A stretch of 64,000 bases of DNA, taken from positions 3,241,001 to 3,305,000 of the forward strand of contig NC_086188.1 in the NCBI RefSeq assembly GCF_023053635.1, read 5' to 3'. A program made the position numbers and the translations under genes. Under the pieces are notes generated by a model. It saw nothing but the letters and a program-made list of their open reading frames with translations. It had not been told where the DNA came from and searched no databases. Shown here piece by piece: positions 12,159-20,089 of this stretch; within the stretch, counting starts at the first letter, position 1; each line of letters begins with the position of its first letter. This DNA comes from Elgaria multicarinata webbii. Its lineage: Eukaryota; Chordata; Lepidosauria; Squamata; Anguidae.

Positions 12159-14193
12159 GTCAATCAATCAATCATCTGTTTTAGATATTTATATATAAAG
12201 CATTTTTCTGAAGGTTGAAGCAGTAAAAAGGTCAAACGCTATAAAACAGAGCAATGCATTTAAAAAAGTAAAAACACAAGAAAGAAAACTAGTTGCAGAA
12301 CAAAATCAACCAAACGTTTGCTAGAGAGAGAGGAGGGAATAAAGATTTGCAGAACCTCCTAAATCCTGGCTGAAAGATCCAGAATTTGGGAGCCACCATC
12401 CCGAAGGCCCTGCTTCCAGCTGCTACTGTCCTTGCTCATTGAATCAGTTTCTCGAGTTCTCCCACCTCTGATCACAAATGTCAGTTACAGGATGCTGCAC
12501 GTGGCAGGGAAATGAAGAAGTCACGAGGAGTGTGGTCACCCAACCCCTTCCCAGGTAAGGCCCACACAGGGCCTGGATGGAGTCCGAGTGCCTCTCACCT
12601 TGCCGGATGTCTTCACCCCCTTCCAAAGGCTGAAATAGACGATGGTGAAGATGAGGAAGAGGCAGAGAAGCAGCTGCCAACGGATCCCGCCCACGTCGTC
12701 CAGGCCCTGCGAGTTCTGGAGCTCCAGAACCTTCCTCCTGTGGCAAAGAGAAATCCTCAGATCGGTGACGGATGAAAACAAGCAGAAACGCTGAGGCTTT
12801 GGCTCTGGCCATCTTGTGACAGAGCTTCCCAGTAACCCGATTGGATTTGGGGCTGGGTTGGTAGACATAGTGTGGTATCATCATTTTGGGCTGCAGAAGC
12901 ACCCCAAGCTGTGATAGCATCCTGACAAATGCAAGAGCACCTCCACTGTCCTGTACCGCGGATAAATAATATCTATTATGAACATACTTAATAAAGTGGA
13001 TGTCACTCTCAGTACTTTCTGTATTTAATTTCTTTCTCCCCTCACGTCGGCTTGCTGCCATCCCTCCCACCAAATGTATTTCACAAAAACCTGAAACGTT
13101 CGATAACACTTTGCAAAAGGGATGAAAGGGACTCTAGCCTATGAAATTCGTTAGCCTTTAAGGTACCACAAGGCTCTTTGTTCTTTTTGCTGCAAGAGAT
13201 TAACACGAGGGTGATCCCTCTGGAATTTGACAGAGGGGTTGAAGAGAAAATTTCAATACTGGCGGGTCGAGATGGGGGTCAACGAAAGAAGAAGAGTTTG
13301 ATATATTAGTGTGCCTTGATAACAGTTCTAATAGCATACTAAAAAGGGTGAAATCACAGCAAACAATTGCAGGGGGAAAGATAATATTCTGGCAGAACTT
13401 CCCAGTTAAAGTAATCCCAGGGTTGCCAACTTTTTAACCCACCCCTGCTCCTCTGCCTTTAACAGCAGCCCTAAATGGGTTCTTTCCTCCTGGTCTTTCT
13501 CCTGAGCTTCTGGAGGAAGTTGCCACCTCCGGGCACTCACGTGTAAAACTCCTCGGCCGGCGACTTAGAGTAGTTGGTCCAGGTGACGTTGCTTTTCCCA
13601 AAGTAGCTGGTGCAGTTGGGCGTGTTCCAGGCGTTGTTGCAGCTGGTCCAGGGCAGAGTGTGGGTGAAGGAGGAGTAGAAGTAGTAGAGGGCCCAGGCGA
13701 TGATGGTGTTGTAGTAGAAGGAGACGTACAGGCCGATGATGCAGATGGCAAAGCCAATGCCTGCCAGGAGAGCAGAAGAGGGAAATGGCAGCCCGGGAGG
13801 CCTGGGTGGCTACCAAATCCATCCCACAGCCCATGGACAATGTGCAGAAAAGGGCAAGTAAGATGATCCAGGGACTGGAACATCTCCCTTAGAAGGGAAG
13901 GTTACAACAGCTGGGATGGTTTAGCTTGTGGGGGAAAGGAGGCTCAAGGGAGACTCAAGGGAGACAGGTGCTGATAGCTGGTTTGTTTGGGTTTTTTACC
14001 TTTAAATATTGGGCAGATTTGCTTCCAGATGGGAATTGCGCCAACCCGATGGAACTGCCCGAGGGCCAACTCCATGTAGAAGAGGGGCACCCCGCCGAAA
14101 ACGGCCATCAGGGTATATGGGATGAGGAAAGCTCCTGCAAAGAGAAAGGGAGGACCCTGTAGCATTGTCCTGCAGCCGTTTCAAGCCAGACAG

Positions 14194-14240
<47 letters not shown>

Positions 14241-17200
14241 TGGGGTGGAATCTGCTGCTTATTTTCTTTTGGCCTGTGGAAAAAGAGTTTGGGAAGGACC
14301 AGAGCTGCGTCCTCTGTCTCCCTGCAATTAAGCATATTCAGATTCCAGAGTGCAGGACACGGAATAACGGGCTCAAGTGACAGGAAGTCAGATTCCGGCT
14401 GGACATCAGGAAAAACTTCCTGACTGTTAGAGCAGTATGACAATGGAACCAGTTACCTAGGGAGGTGGTGGGTTCTCCCACACTAGAGGCCTTCAAGAGG
14501 CAGCTGGACAACCATCTGTCAGGGAAGCTTTAGGGTGGATTCCTGCATTGAGCAGGGGGTTGGACTAGATGGCCTTATAGGCCCCTTCCAACTCTACTAT
14601 TCTATGATTCTGTGATTCTGCAATGATCATGTATTTACTTTATTTGATTGATTACGTTTCTGCGCTGTCCAACAGCTGAAGCTTTCAGGACAGTTCCCAA
14701 AACTTAAGATCATAAAAAAGAACCCTATAATAAAGCATTAAAAAAAACCTTTAAAAGTTTTAAACAGAGTAAAACCAGCAGCAGTGTAAAGATATAAAAA
14801 ACATTTTTTTAAAAATGGAAGGACTAAAAGGCCTAGGAGAATAAAAAGGTCTTCACCTGGCGTGCCAGGTGAGTCCTTGCTGAGAAATCTAGCTTTGGGA
14901 GAGGTGTGGGAAACGGTTAACGGGTGCTGCACCCTTGGGCTACAGCAGAAAGCGGGCAAGCATCATGAATAGGCATTGCCTCTCCCAATGAGATGAATAA
15001 TTAATCATCTCATTTGCATGATTCATAACAAGGTGGGAACTAATTACCGACACCGTCTTGTTCCCCCGAGGTCTCCAGAAGGGCCTCTCTACCCTCTTCT
15101 TGAAGCTTACCAACAGAGAGGGGCTGACGGAAGGCTGTGATCCTTTTGCACACTTACTTAGAAGAAAGTCCCACTGAATAATAGTGTACTTGCTTCTGAG
15201 TAAGCAGCACGCAGGTGCCAGCTTTGTAGCAGTGGGATGAATCTCATTACTTTTGCTGTTGCGTTATGGATACCCGATGCTCTGTAAATGTGTTGTATTG
15301 CAATTTCCATCATCCCCAGTCAGCATGACCAGTGACCTTGGGGACTGCTGACAAAAAGTGTGAAGGTAGGGGGTAGAGGAAGATGTATATTCTAAAATAT
15401 GATGGGGTATCCAATGGGCCCCCAGAGAAAGCCTAGCAAAGTGTGACTATCAGGTGTGAGTTGGTTGTGCATGTGTGTGAATGGGCATTGGTCATTTGCA
15501 GCTCTGCCAAGTGTTAAAGTCCAAAAAGGGCGCAAGGATGTTCAGACAACTGGACACATGTTAAAAACAGCTGTTCGCAATCCACAAAAGAGACCCAAGT
15601 TTTCTCTGCACTCATGTGGTCCAGAAACTTGTGCGTACGTGATAAAAACAGAGCTGAAACGTTCAAGGTGCAAGCAGTGACCCAGTGCAAACTGACACAC
15701 TACAGTGGAGGTGAAAATGTGGGCATGTATTTCTCTCTCTCTGTAATTACAGACACACACAGCAAAAAGTTGTGCTATTGATTGTCTGCCCGACGTACTA
15801 TATGGAGAAAATTTGGAGAAATGGAGATGAATCCCCAACCAGGGTTTTTGGGGTGCATCCCTGTGGGAACACTGCACTGAAGAACTGGGGACACATTTAC
15901 TCCAAATCAATCTTCCAAAGAAAGCAATTAGTTTAATCGCTAATTTAGTTACAGTTCATTGCTATTGAAGCTAAAGTAATCAACTGTTCAACTTTGACTT
16001 TTCTCTCCTTATGGGTTGGCCTGAGATTTTTGCTCACTTATTTTTTAAAAAAGGACAGTTTCTAAATATCAAGGTACATTTTTGCCAACTGAGCAAAACT
16101 TTGAGAGACTTTATGAGGAAGGGATGGTTTTCTGTAACTGATTTTTTTCTGCCTTTCTGGTTCATTTCCCATCTGTTCCATTTAAGATTTTGTTTGATTG
16201 TATTTTAAGTAACATTTCTGCTATTGGGTGTTTTTTTTTTAAAAAAAATAGCTGTGTGAGGAGACTGAAGAGAAGGAAATAAATTTAAGGAATAACAGAC
16301 AAATAAATGGCATTGAAATTAGAAGAGCAAAAGAGAATAATATGAAAATATCTTAATTGGGACCAAAATGACACAAAGTTGCAAGCAAGTTTGTTCATTA
16401 CGGTGTGATGTTTCGGTTGGTCCCGTAATGGTATTACCACACTGCAGATTTTGGATTATTTTTCTAATGGACCTACATCTTTTGTGTTGCCGTAATGCTG
16501 AAAGCAAGTACCATGGACAGCTCCATAGGCAAGGTCTCATTCTGAAAAGCTCCCCAAGTCCAAGATTATTATATTATTTATGTTGGCCTGCACGGTAGCT
16601 CCAAAAATTTGGAGCAATACCCTTACAACACTGTCTTCAGTTACTTTGGACAAAGCCGTAAACTTAGCAATGACGGGCATCGAATTAGTTACTTTTCAGT
16701 GTTTCAGATTTGAATACTGCTTCCTACTCATTAGGGGTGTGTGTGGGGGTTTGTTCCTTCCACATTTGGAAATCCAAATTTCCGATCCAGCCAAGATTGC
16801 ACATTGATGGGAGAAGAAGCTGAAAATCAGGAAAAGTGGAGAAACCGAGAGGAATCCTGCAAAAGTTTTGCCGAGAGCTTGAAACAAAATGTGCTGAATT
16901 GCGGGCGAGAGGAATAATAAGATCTCCAGAGCTAAAGTGGAAAGCCTGGAAGTCCTTAAATGGGGGTTAAAACAAAACGAAATGAAATAAAGTAATTGGG
17001 CGTCTCCTTACCGCCTCCATTCTGGTAGCAGATGTAAGGGAACCTCCAGACGTTGCCAAGGTCCACGGCGAACCCAATCACGGACAAAAGGAAATCCATT
17101 TTTTTGCTCCACTTGTCTCTGGATTCCGTCTGGGTGAGGAGGGCTCCTGGGCTGGCATTTGCCAGCACAGCCTGACTGGCCAGGCGCTCGGCTGGAGCAG

Positions 17201-17318
17201 CAGACATCCTACCTGCTGCAAGCCCCTGCAGGGTTTCAGCTGAAGACGTTGGAGCAGAGAATGCAGACCCCAGAAGGGGAGGGCCGGACGGAGTGGGCAC
17301 CCCACCCACACCCACCAT
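4134..17318 (-). CDS. SLC6A4-like: SLC6 monoamine transporter, SERT-like paralogue (12 coding exons, C-terminal exon not found)
   Basis: Plasma-membrane Na+/Cl- symporter of the neurotransmitter transporter family, expected to take up serotonin or another monoamine. Twelve minus-strand exons with GT/AG borders join in frame to 594 codons: 17318-17012, 14134-14000, 13760-13541, 12737-12599, 11166-11032, 10095-9992, 9581-9454, 7630-7518, 6884-6753, 5861-5762, 5150-5050, 4301-4134. Human SERT has 630 residues. Positions equivalent to human SERT lie about 12 residues lower here. Visible signatures: TM1 [12 protein letters not shown] with the amine-binding Asp (residue 86), two EL2 cysteines, sequons NCT, NVT and NYS, TM6 [11 protein letters not shown]7 VVNCLTS (Na/Cl ligands) and TM8 LGLDST. 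EL2 and TM4 match SERT far better than DAT or NET. Several pocket residues are DAT-like. It is divergent from SGSM1. The last exon (about 24 residues in SERT) may lie left of the window. Family assignment is firm; paralogue status is inferred from the SGSM1 neighbour. Confidence 0.93.
4452..4763 (-). mobile_element. CR1 LINE 3' end
   Basis: Typical CR1 tail (AATCATAGAATAGTAGAGTT...GGAATCCACCCTAAAGCATC) reading back into the last coding block on the minus strand ([21 protein letters not shown]). 5'-truncated. Sits in the intron between SERT-like exons 11 and 12. Confidence 0.85.
4764..4950 (-). mobile_element. CR1-clade LINE tail, family B fragment
   Basis: Minus-strand copy of the tail ending in GATCCAGCAGGGCTCTTCTT-like sequence, abutting the previous CR1. 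Here: AGGAGCCCTGCTGAATCAGA, CATCTAGTCCAGCACTCTTC, CCCAGCAACTGGTGCTTACT. Confidence 0.7.
5050..5150 (-). CDS. SLC6A4-like: SERT-like exon 11: loop and TM11
   Basis: Encodes [20 protein letters not shown] then [13 protein letters not shown]. It matches SERT's CRDVKEMLGFSPGWFW...CWVAISP. The acceptor is TTGCCAG and the donor GCA|GTGAGT. Confidence 0.93.
5575..5740 (+). repeat. Unnamed interspersed repeat, copy 2
   Basis: Partner of 3733-3905. It lies just downstream (in gene direction) of SERT-like exon 10, with only about 20 bases between it and the exon. Confidence 0.6.
5762..5861 (-). CDS. SLC6A4-like: SERT-like exon 10: TM10
   Basis: Encodes [20 protein letters not shown] then [18 protein letters not shown] is SERT-like, whereas the following EFGAGCSI resembles DAT's HFAAGTSI rather than SERT's EYATGPAV, so vestibule positions 495-501 of SERT are largely replaced. 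The acceptor is TTCTAG and the donor G|GTAAGG. Confidence 0.92.
5915..6020 (-). mobile_element. L2-like LINE tail fragment
   Basis: On the minus strand: GATTGTATACTCATTGGGGC, AGGGCCCTGTCCTCTGGTTC, TTTGTAAAGCACCATACACA, the common shape of an L2 3' UTR. Confidence 0.55.
6365..6700 (+). mobile_element. LINE 3'-end fragment
   Basis: Contains a degraded end-of-RT segment (GGGTCTTTTCTGCAGAGGCC, CTGAAATGGGTTGCTGTTAA) and a T-rich 3' UTR ending TGTTGTGGGCCATTTTGGGA. It resembles L2/CR1 tails but was not assigned. Confidence 0.5.
6753..6884 (-). CDS. SLC6A4-like: SERT-like exon 9: TM8-TM9
   Basis: Forty-four codons, phase 0. It encodes [20 protein letters not shown] then [20 protein letters not shown] and TLTN. 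Gly429 replaces SERT Ala441, as in DAT. KRRE and the TM9 glycine are conserved. The acceptor is TTTGCAG and the donor AAC|GTGAGT. Confidence 0.93.
6965..7450 (+). mobile_element. CR1-clade LINE 3' end, family B
   Basis: The last coding block is readable ([53 protein letters not shown] stop), then a 3' UTR with CACCAGTTGCTGGGGAACAT and GGACTAGATGGACCCTTGGA...CATCCAGCAGAGTTATTACG. It is in SERT-like intron 8, antisense to the gene. Confidence 0.75.
7518..7630 (-). CDS. SLC6A4-like: SERT-like exon 8: start of TM8
   Basis: Encodes [20 protein letters not shown] then [18 protein letters not shown]. Asp425 and Ser426 belong to the second sodium site; Thr427 equals SERT Thr439. The acceptor CTCTAG and donor ACG|GTAGGG are clear. 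Confidence 0.93.
7655..8442 (-). mobile_element. L2-type LINE, family C, 3' half
   Basis: Minus-strand reading 8402-7956: [75 protein letters not shown]. The 3' UTR ends with CCGCCCAGAGAGCTTCGGCT and an (ATT)n tract at 7655-7705. The same copy resumes at 8905-9185 beyond an inserted block. Confidence 0.85.
8443..8890. mobile_element. Insertions splitting the family-C LINE
   Basis: Two tails back to back. At 8443-8600 is a minus-strand tail with (ATT)n and GCTGCCTTGAGGTCCAGCAT. At 8600-8890 is a plus-strand L2 tail with GCTGCCCAGAGAGCTTCGGC and (AATAAAT)n. Together they interrupt the LINE at 7655-9185. Confidence 0.65.
8905..9185 (-). mobile_element. L2-type LINE, family C, upstream part
   Basis: The minus strand reads [71 protein letters not shown], a segment N-terminal to the 7956-8402 reading in this LINE family. 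Confidence 0.8.
9454..9581 (-). CDS. SLC6A4-like: SERT-like exon 7: TM7
   Basis: Encodes [18 protein letters not shown] then [20 protein letters not shown], ending VAKDK. It carries the Na/Cl-binding Asn and Ser of the VVNCLTS motif (SERT Asn368, Ser372). RDAIVTS resembles DAT at the exon junction (SERT has QDALVTS). The acceptor is TCCTAG and the donor AAAG|GTTTGC. Confidence 0.92.
9925..9988 (-). mobile_element. L2-type LINE tail abutting an exon
   Basis: The minus strand reads GTGAACCGCCCAGAGAGCTT CGGCTATGGGGCGGAATACA then AATGCAATAAATAATAAA. Its 5' end lies about three bases past the GT donor of SERT-like exon 6 (9991/9990). Confidence 0.8.
9992..10095 (-). CDS. SLC6A4-like: SERT-like exon 6: TM6
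   Basis: Encodes [18 protein letters not shown] then [15 protein letters not shown]. It contains the unwound TM6 segment with Phe323, Ser324 and Phe329 (SERT Phe335, Ser336, Phe341). The donor is CG|GTATGT, and from about the fourth intronic base the sequence is the 3' tail of an L2-type LINE (9925-9988), so the element abuts the splice site. Confidence 0.92.
11032..11166 (-). CDS. SLC6A4-like: SERT-like exon 5: TM5
   Basis: Forty-five codons, phase 0 at both ends. It encodes [20 protein letters not shown] then [20 protein letters not shown]. The family motif RGATLPGAW is complete. The acceptor is CTTCCAG and the donor GCC|GTAAGC. Confidence 0.94.
11985..12030 (+). repeat. Minisatellite-like TTGTATTCC repeats
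   Basis: Four to five tandem copies of a TTGTATTCC-type decamer in the intron between exons 4 and 5. Confidence 0.6.
12109..12158 (+). repeat. (CTAT)n microsatellite
   Basis: About twelve uninterrupted CTAT tetranucleotides, followed by TCAATCAATCAATC. Confidence 0.95.
12190..12440 (-). mobile_element. LINE 3'-end fragment
   Basis: A-rich sequence with GCAGTAAAAAGGTC and, further on, TTTGGGAGCCACCATCCCGA AGGCCCTGCTTCCA, the reverse of a LINE 'AFGMVAPKF' block. Degraded. Confidence 0.45.
12599..12737 (-). CDS. SLC6A4-like: SERT-like exon 4: end of EL2 and TM4
   Basis: The acceptor is GCCACAG before 12737 and the donor AAG|GTGAGA after 12599. It encodes [24 protein letters not shown] then [19 protein letters not shown], which follows human SERT closely, including WKGVKTSGK. 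Confidence 0.94.
13541..13760 (-). CDS. SLC6A4-like: SERT-like exon 3: TM3 and large extracellular loop 2
   Basis: Encodes [18 protein letters not shown] (TM3), then the EL2 with paired cysteines ([11 protein letters not shown]) and three N-glycosylation sequons (NCT, NVT, NYS), ending [10 protein letters not shown]2 has the same length as human SERT. TM3 has V160, S161 and F162 where SERT has Ile172, Ala173 and Ser174; Tyr164 (SERT Tyr176) is kept. The donor is AC|GTGAGT. Confidence 0.94.
14000..14134 (-). CDS. SLC6A4-like: SERT-like exon 2: TM2
   Basis: The acceptor is TTTGCAG at 14135 and the donor G|GTAAAA after 14000. It encodes [14 protein letters not shown]...[12 protein letters not shown]...WKQICPIFK, the TM2 and first intracellular loop block of SLC6 monoamine transporters. 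Phase 1 at both ends matches its neighbours. Confidence 0.93.
14195..14240 (+). repeat. (TG)n microsatellite
   Basis: About 22 TG dinucleotides, close to the acceptor side of SERT-like exon 2. Confidence 0.95.
14340..14630 (+). mobile_element. CR1 LINE 3' end
   Basis: Plus-strand CR1: CCAGAGTGCAGGACACGGAA, GGACATCAGGAAAAACTTCC, CTAGGGAGGTGGTGGGTTCT, ending CCAACTCTACTATTCTATGA TTCTGTGATTCTG. 5'-truncated. Confidence 0.85.
14635..14965 (-). mobile_element. L2-type LINE family C tail, degraded
   Basis: TTACGTTTCTGCGCTGTCCA ACAGCTGAAGCTTTCAGGAC is a diverged family-C 3' end; GGAGAATAAAAAGGTCTTCA CCTGGC at 14840 matches the copy at 7930. Confidence 0.7.
15150..15215. repeat. Short palindromic repeat, third copy
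   Basis: ACTTACTTAGAAGAAAGTCC CACTGA then TACTTGCTTCTGAGTAAGCA. The two halves are imperfect inverted copies, as at 2385. Confidence 0.6.
15220..16990. other. SERT-like intron 1, mostly unassigned
   Basis: A degraded half-MITE (TTGCAATTTCCATCATCCCC) is at 15298-15355. I see no exon or clear repeat in the remainder. Confidence 0.4.
17012..17318 (-). CDS. SLC6A4-like: SERT-like exon 1: N-terminus and TM1
   Basis: Encodes residues 1-102 and the first base of 103. It has a poorly conserved, Ala/Pro/Ser-rich cytosolic tail, then [16 protein letters not shown] and TM1 with Asp86, the residue equivalent to SERT Asp98 that binds the amine. The donor is GC G|GTAAGG at 17012/17011. The start is uncertain: Met1 at 17318 gives a tail about as long as SERT's minus 12, while Met38 (17207, MSAAPAER) would give a short tail. 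Residue 83 is Phe where human SERT has Tyr95. Confidence 0.88.
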
Positions 17319-17457
17319 GCAGCAGCCAGTGGGGAAGGTTTGCCTCGGATCAAAGGGAGCAGGGACTCGTCAGAGGGGCCGCAACACCTTTGTAGCCTGC
17401 GGACCAAAGCCCCTGATTCCAATCTCGCCTCTGCCACAGACTCACTCTAAGGGTTTA

Positions 17458-17572
17458 GGCAGCGTTCCCCAGATGTGTTGGACTACAACGCCAGGCATCT
17501 GCGGCTGGCTGGGGGATGCTGGGAGTTGTAGTCCAACACATCTGGAGAGCACAAGGTTGGGAACAGCTGACC
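17458..17572. mobile_element. Palindromic hAT-type MITE
   Basis: CAGATGTGTTGGACTACAAC...GGAGTTGTAGTCCAACACAT CTGGAGAGC: the arms pair over about 30 bases. Flanks end TTAGG on both sides, compatible with a hAT target duplication. It lies about 140 bases upstream of the SERT-like start codon. Confidence 0.75.
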
Positions 17573-17624
17573 TTAGGTAAGGTGTCTCCCGTCCCTGACA
17601 GCCTCAGCCCTGGATTTGCAACAA

Positions 17625-18515
17625 AAGGATAATTTATTTATTTATTTATTTATTATGTCAAGATGTTTTTGTATGGTTTGTGGTTGTTTTATGCCAATAA
17701 AGGTACATTGATTGATTGATTGATTAAATTTATATACCACCCCATAGCCGAAGCTCTCCGGGCGGTTTACAAAAGTTAACAGTGGACGTAAAAAAAAAAA
17801 GTATACAAAATTTAAAATCATCAGAAAAATATAAAACAACAGTATAAAACAGTATCCATGTTAAACAACAACAGTTCTGGGGTCCATTAAAAAACAAACA
17901 AACTTAGCATATGTTGTTAAATGCTGTTAAATGCCTGGGAGAAGAGAAAAGTCTTGACCTGGTGCTGAAAAGGTAACAATGTTGGTGCCAGGCGAGCCTC
18001 ATCGGGGAGATCATTCCACAGTCGGGGGGGGGGGGCCACCACTGAAAAGGCCCTCTCCCTTGTTGCCATCCTCTGAGTTTCCCTCGGAGGAGGCACTCAG
18101 AGGAGGACCTTAGATGTTGAGTGCAGTGTATGGGTAGGTTCATGTTGGGAGAGGTCTTCCGTCAGGTATTGTGGTCCCAAGCCATGTAAGGCTTTATAGG
18201 TCAAAACCAGCACCTTGAACTGGGCTCGGAAACATATAGGCAGCCAATGCAAGCGGTCCAGAATCAGTGTTATATGTTCAAACTTTCTGGTTCCAGTTAT
18301 CAATCTGGCTGCTGCATTTTGCACAACCTGCAGCTTCCGAACCATCTTCAAAGGCTGCCCCACGTAGAGGGCATTGCAGTAATCTAATTTGGAGGTTACC
18401 AGAGCATGGATGACTGAAGCTAGGTTATCCCTGTCCAGATAGGGGCGTAGCTGGGCCACCAAACGGAGTTGGTAGAAGGCACTCCGTGCCACCGAGGCCA
18501 CCCAGCCTGCCTGGC
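17625..18515 (-). mobile_element. L2-type LINE, family C
   Basis: (TTTA)n and (TTGA)n tails, then CCCATAGCCGAAGCTCTCCG GGCGG. Minus-strand reading 18501-18097: [60 protein letters not shown]. 5'-truncated near 18515. Upstream of the SERT-like gene. Confidence 0.85.
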
Positions 18516-18619
18516 AGGGTTGTTGTAATACCTTGGAAGGACTCTATGAATGGTTGAAGTTTTATCTGTGCAAAGCCTAGCTAGATTTCCCAATAATCAC
18601 CTTGGAAGGTGGTTGCAAC

Positions 18620-19060
18620 ATCTGTAACCATGATAGAGGGGTACAGAATCATGCATGGTCTGGAAAAAGTGGATAGGAGGCTTCCTCCCCTGCTTTTGTG
18701 ATGCTAGAACCCAGTGGGGTCATTCCATGGCGGGAGATTCAAAAGGAAGGACTTCTTCACACAGTGCAGAGTGAAACTATGGACTTCACTTCCACAAGGT
18801 GTAGTGATGGCCATGGATTTGGATGGCTTTCAAAGAGGAATGGACAAATTCCTGGGGAGAAGGCTATCCATGGCTACTAGCCCTGGTGGCTATGTGCTAC
18901 CTCTGATATCAGAGGCAGTATGCCTGTGTACACTAGTTGCACTACTCGTGGGTTTCCCATCAACAGCTGGGAAACACTCTGTGTGAACAGAGTGCTGGAC
19001 TAGATAGGCCCTTGGTCTGATCCAGCATCAGGGCTCTTCTTAGACTCTTATGTCCCAGAA
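18620..19060 (+). mobile_element. CR1-clade LINE 3' end, family B
   Basis: GGGAGATTCAAAAGGAAGGA, GGATTTGGATGGCTTTCAAA, GAGTGCTGGACTAGATAGGC CCTTGGTCTGATCCAGCATC. Parallel to 6965-7450. Confidence 0.75.
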
Positions 19061-19094
19061 ACACAGTTAAGAAGAAGTATGCCTTTTTCTAAAC

Positions 19095-19235
19095 ATGCAG
19101 GGTGCTGTTTTACTCATGCCTGCTTCTATGTTACTGGTCGACAGCTGGTTACCCACTGTGTGAACAGAGTGTTGAACTAGAAGGACCCTGGGTCCAATCC
19201 AGTAGGGCTCTTCTGGTGCTCTTATGCTCTTACCT
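19095..19235 (+). mobile_element. CR1-clade family B tail, second adjacent copy
   Basis: CAGCTGGTTACCCACTGTGT GAACAGAGTGTTGAACTAGA AGGACCCTGG...CAGTAGGGCTCTTCTGGTGC TCTTATGCTCTTA. Confidence 0.65.
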
Positions 19236-19369
19236 GAGTACCAGGTGATGCTGGGGATGTATAAGGAGGGGGCTGCCTGAATTCTGGGGGGGGGTTGACA
19301 GAGGGATCTGTCTGACCACTGTGGGAAGGGACCAGGCAATTCTAACTAGATTAATATAAAGGAAGGATA

Positions 19370-19590
19370 TAGAATCATAGAATAGCAGAGTTGGAAGAGG
19401 CCTACAAGGCCATCGAGTCCAACCCCCTGCTCAATGCAGGAATCCACCCTAAAGCATCCCTGACAGATGGTTGTCCAGCTGCCTCTTGAAGGCCTCTAGT
19501 GTGGGAGAGGCCACAACCTCACCAGGCAACTGATTCCATTGTCGTACTGCTCTAACAGTCAGGAAGTTTTTCCTGATGTTTTTTCCTGAT
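19370..19590 (-). mobile_element. CR1 LINE 3' end
   Basis: AGAATCATAGAATAGCAGAG TTGGAAGAGG...TCAGGAAGTTTTTCCTGATG on the plus strand is the reverse of CR1. The break after TTTTTCCTGATG is where it is 5'-truncated. Confidence 0.85.
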
Positions 19591-19744
19591 ATATTTTGAA
19601 GAATTAAAACACACTGTCTCAAGACTACTGGATGAGATGGACCTTTGGTCTGATCCATGTTCAGGGTTCTCTGGACCTCTCTCTACAGAGCACGGCTCCA
19701 GACTCGCACAGTAAATTCACTGGTCCTTACCAGTGTGTTGGCAT

Positions 19745-19890
19745 CATGCGCTTAGGAACGTAAGAGGAGCCCTGATGCTGGATCAGACCAAGGGTCCATC
19801 TAGTCCAGCATTCTGTTCTCACAGGGGCCGGCCAGCTGCCCACGGGAAGCCCACAAGCAGGACATGGACGCAACAGCTCTTGGGTTGCAT
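19745..19890 (-). mobile_element. CR1-clade family B tail
   Basis: AACGTAAGAGGAGCCCTGAT GCTGGATCAGACCAAGGGTC CATCTAGTCCAGCATTCTGT TCTCAC, the reverse complement of the 7400-7450 tail. Confidence 0.7.
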
Positions 19891-19892
19891 GC

Positions 19893-20085
19893 AATGCCAC
19901 TTATGCTTTACGCATGATGGCAGAAGCTTTTGCAGACGAGAGTCCCTTTCCCTGGATGCACGGAGCATTCTCCTCGGTGGGATGGCAGCCCATGCATCTG
20001 CTGAAGTGGACTCTGGTCCACAAAAGCTCCTGCCACAATAAAAGTGCGAGCCTTTAAGGTGCCACAAGTCTCTCTGTTATGTTGC
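19893..20085. mobile_element. Fold-back MITE
   Basis: Left: GATGGCAGAAGCTTTTGCAG ACGAGAGTCCCTTTCCCTGG ATGCA. Right: TGCATCTGCTGAAGTGGACT CTGGTCCACAAAAGCTCCTG CC, then CTTTAAGGTGCCACAAGTCT. The halves are inverted copies. The right end is the same as at 51240 and 13160. Confidence 0.65.
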
Positions 20086-20089
20086 CGTG

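Noticed and set aside
12444-13109. 221-codon minus-strand open frame over SERT-like exon 4
   Set aside because: It runs out of frame with the transporter and has no family signature; it is a shadow of exon 4.
14108-14443. Frame encoding His-Thr or Cys-Val repeats
   Set aside because: It is translation of the (TG)n microsatellite.
4134-17318. Calling the transporter DAT or NET
   Set aside because: EL2, the WKGVKTSGK block, LLEE and ISP-type TM11 follow SERT; only pocket positions look DAT-like.
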